5,855 nucleotides of DNA from Burkholderiales bacterium. Its GTDB lineage: Bacteria; Pseudomonadota; Gammaproteobacteria; Burkholderiales; JACMKV01. Where the stretch lies: positions 1-5,855 of the forward strand of contig JACMKV010000436.1 in the NCBI GenBank assembly GCA_014379915.1, read 5' to 3'. The position numbers and the translations under genes are program-made. The notes beneath the pieces were generated by a model. That model saw nothing but the letters and a program-made list of their open reading frames with translations. It was not told the origin of the DNA and did not search any database. Shown piece by piece: positions 4,212-5,855 of the stretch. Position 1 is the stretch's first letter; each line of letters starts with the position of its first letter.

Positions 4212-5768
4212 ATGCAAAAAATCCTTATCCTCGATTTCGGATCCCAATACAGCCAGGTGATTGCGCGCCGCATACGCGAGGCCGGGGTTTATTCGGAGCT
4301 GCATCCGTGGGACGTAAGCGATGCTTTCATCCACGAATTCGCGCCAAATGGCATCGTGTTGTCGGGCGGCCCGGCGTCGGTCATCACCGATCAACCACGG
4401 GCGCCCAGCGCGGTTTTCGAGATTGAGGTCCCGGTGCTCGGCATTTGCTATGGCATGCAGACGATGGCCGCTCAATTGGGTGGCGCGGTCGAGAGCGGCA
4501 GGTCGCGCGAGTTCGGTTACGCCGAAGTGCGGGCGCGCGGTCACTCGGCTTTGCTGCGCGATATCCAGGACCGCGTCAATGACGAGGGTCATGGTTTACT
4601 CGATGTCTGGATGAGCCACGGCGATTCGGTCAACGGGCTGCCTCCCGGTTTCGAGGTGATCGCAAGCAATGCCCTGACGCCGATCGCCGGCATGGCCGAT
4701 GAAGCGCGCCGTTTCTACGGTCTGCAATTCCATCCCGAAGTCACGCATACGCTGCAAGGCAGGGCGTTGATCGCGCGCTTTGTGCACGATATCTGCGGTT
4801 TGGCAGGCGACTGGAACATGCCTGATTACGCGGAAATCGCGATCGGCCGAATCCGCTCAGAAGTGGGCAATGACAAAGTCATACTCGGACTATCCGGAGG
4901 CGTCGATTCAGCGGTTGCCGCAGCGCTCGTGCATCGCGCGATCGGCGACCAGCTCACTTGCGTGTTCGTCGACAATGGTCTGCTGCGTCTGAATGAGGCG
5001 GAGCAGGTGCTGCAAACCTTCACCCGGAATATCGGCATCAAGGTCGTCCACGTCGAGGCCGCCGCCGAGTTCCTTGGATGTCTGGCCGGGATTGCCGATC
5101 CCGAGCAGAAGCGGAAGATCATCGGCCGCGAATTCGTTGCAGTGTTTCAGCGCGAAGCGGCTAAAATCAAAGACGCGAAATGGCTTGCGCAGGGAACAAT
5201 TTATCCCGACGTCATCGAATCCGCCGGCGCCCGGAACAAGAAGGCGCATACCATCAAGTCGCACCACAATGTCGGTGGATTGCCGGAAACGCTGCATCTC
5301 AAATTGCTCGAGCCGCTGCGCGAACTCTTCAAGGACGAAGTCCGCAAGCTCGGCGTGGAGTTGGGGCTGCCGCACGATATGGTTTATCGCCATCCATTTC
5401 CGGGCCCTGGGCTGGGGGTGCGCATACTCGGCGCAGTCAAAATCGAATATGCCGAACTGTTGCGCCAGGCTGACGCGATATTCATCGAAGAATTGCGCGC
5501 ATCGGGCTGGTATGACAAGACGTCACAGGCATTCGCTGTTTTCCTGCCGGTCAAATCGGTAGGCGTCATGGGCGATGGCCGCACCTACGAATATGTGATC
5601 GCGCTGCGCGCTGTGCAGACGCAGGATTTCATGACGGCACAATGGGCCGAATTGCCGTACCCGCTGCTGTCCAGAGTATCCAATCGAATCATCAACGAAG
5701 TGCGCGGAATAAATCGCGTGGTTTACGATATTTCCGGCAAACCGCCAGCAACGATAGAATGGGAGTAG
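4212..5768 (+). CDS. guaA: GMP synthase (glutamine-hydrolysing)
   Basis: The 518-aa protein (525 in E. coli) converts XMP, ATP and glutamine to GMP. The N-terminal class I glutamine amidotransferase domain (about 1-200) has ILDFGSQYSQ at the start and the triad Cys79 (LGICYGMQ), His174 and Glu176 (QFHPEVTHT). The ATP pyrophosphatase domain (about 205-395) has the PP-loop LSGGVDSAV (227-235), DNGLLR, the DPEQKRKIIGREF block, QGTIYPDVIES and HHNVGGLP (351-358). The C-terminal dimerisation domain carries RHPFPGPGLGVRILG and ends in the typical KPPATIEWE. All key residues are present. The ATG at 4212 matches the family start but has no Shine-Dalgarno sequence, unlike guaB. It probably depends on read-through from guaB, since I see no promoter of its own in the 84-base spacer. 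Confidence 0.98.
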   Translation: MQKILILDFGSQYSQVIARRIREAGVYSELHPWDVSDAFIHEFAPNGIVLSGGPASVITDQPRAPSAVFEIEVPVLGICYGMQTMAAQLGGAVESGRSREFGYAEVRARGHSALLRDIQDRVNDEGHGLLDVWMSHGDSVNGLPPGFEVIASNALTPIAGMADEARRFYGLQFHPEVTHTLQGRALIARFVHDICGLAGDWNMPDYAEIAIGRIRSEVGNDKVILGLSGGVDSAVAAALVHRAIGDQLTCVFVDNGLLRLNEAEQVLQTFTRNIGIKVVHVEAAAEFLGCLAGIADPEQKRKIIGREFVAVFQREAAKIKDAKWLAQGTIYPDVIESAGARNKKAHTIKSHHNVGGLPETLHLKLLEPLRELFKDEVRKLGVELGLPHDMVYRHPFPGPGLGVRILGAVKIEYAELLRQADAIFIEELRASGWYDKTSQAFAVFLPVKSVGVMGDGRTYEYVIALRAVQTQDFMTAQWAELPYPLLSRVSNRIINEVRGINRVVYDISGKPPATIEWE

Positions 5769-5790
5769 CGCGGGGAGAAAACGGCGCTAC
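5765..5790 (+). terminator. Hairpin overlapping the guaA stop codon
   Basis: GTAGCGC (5765-5771) and GCGCTAC (5784-5790) make a perfect 7-bp stem with a 12-base purine-rich loop. The guaA TAG stop (5766-5768) lies inside the left arm. There is no T-run afterwards, so it is at best a weak or factor-assisted terminator or a 3' stabilising structure. Ribosomes finishing guaA would keep it melted. Confidence 0.4.
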
Positions 5791-5848
5791 AAGCAAAAGG
5801 GACGCGGGGCAGATCGGATCGTAATCCACTAGAAAAAGAGGCGACAAA

Positions 5849-5855
5849 ATGGCAA
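5849..5855 (+). CDS. Probable start of the next gene (partial, first two codons)
   Basis: An ATG at 5849 is followed by GCA A and the window end. AGAGG at 5837-5841 sits 7 bases upstream, a good ribosome binding site, which is why a start is called here. It lies 80 bases after the guaA stop in the same direction. Only Met-Ala is visible, so the product cannot be named. Confidence 0.5.

Overview
The window looks like a core-genome stretch of a betaproteobacterium. It has moderately GC-rich DNA, an smpB / ratA-ratB divergent pair, then a small DUF4124 envelope protein, guaB and guaA. That order, and the close match of each protein to proteobacterial family signatures, suggests Betaproteobacteria (Burkholderiales or Nitrosomonadales type). 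This taxonomic placement comes from remembered gene order and was not confirmed by a search.

Layout. Positions 1-198 are the 3' end of a type II mannose-1-phosphate guanylyltransferase / phosphomannose isomerase gene (manC). Positions 199-449 lie between two convergent genes, hold no credible gene, and are filled with short inverted and direct repeats that look like a degenerate dispersed repeat. The smpB gene runs leftward (893 to 450). Its divergent neighbour ratA (1003-1443) overlaps ratB (1427-1723). Positions 1724-2003 are a 280-base gap with no recognisable gene. A leftward DUF4124 gene (2489-2004) encodes a predicted exported protein. It is divergent from guaB (2664-4127), which has a perfect TATAAT box and a strong ribosome binding site. 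guaA (4212-5768) follows guaB after an 84-base spacer that carries an array of G-rich heptamers and its inverted copy. The window ends just inside what is probably the next gene (ATG at 5849).

How the genes work together. GuaB (IMP to XMP) and GuaA (XMP to GMP) are the two consecutive steps of guanine nucleotide synthesis and are probably co-transcribed. SmpB is the protein partner of tmRNA in rescuing stalled ribosomes. RatA/RatB is a conserved gene pair of the START-domain and RnfH families that often sits beside smpB. ManC supplies GDP-mannose for surface polysaccharides.

I found no evidence of a new multi-gene system. All complete genes are intact, ordinary housekeeping genes. The sequence-level curiosities are all between genes: the heptamer array and possible G-quadruplex/hairpin before a guaA that lacks a Shine-Dalgarno sequence, the repeat block at 199-449, two small palindromes near the guaB promoter, and an orphan start-less open frame at 1823-1993.
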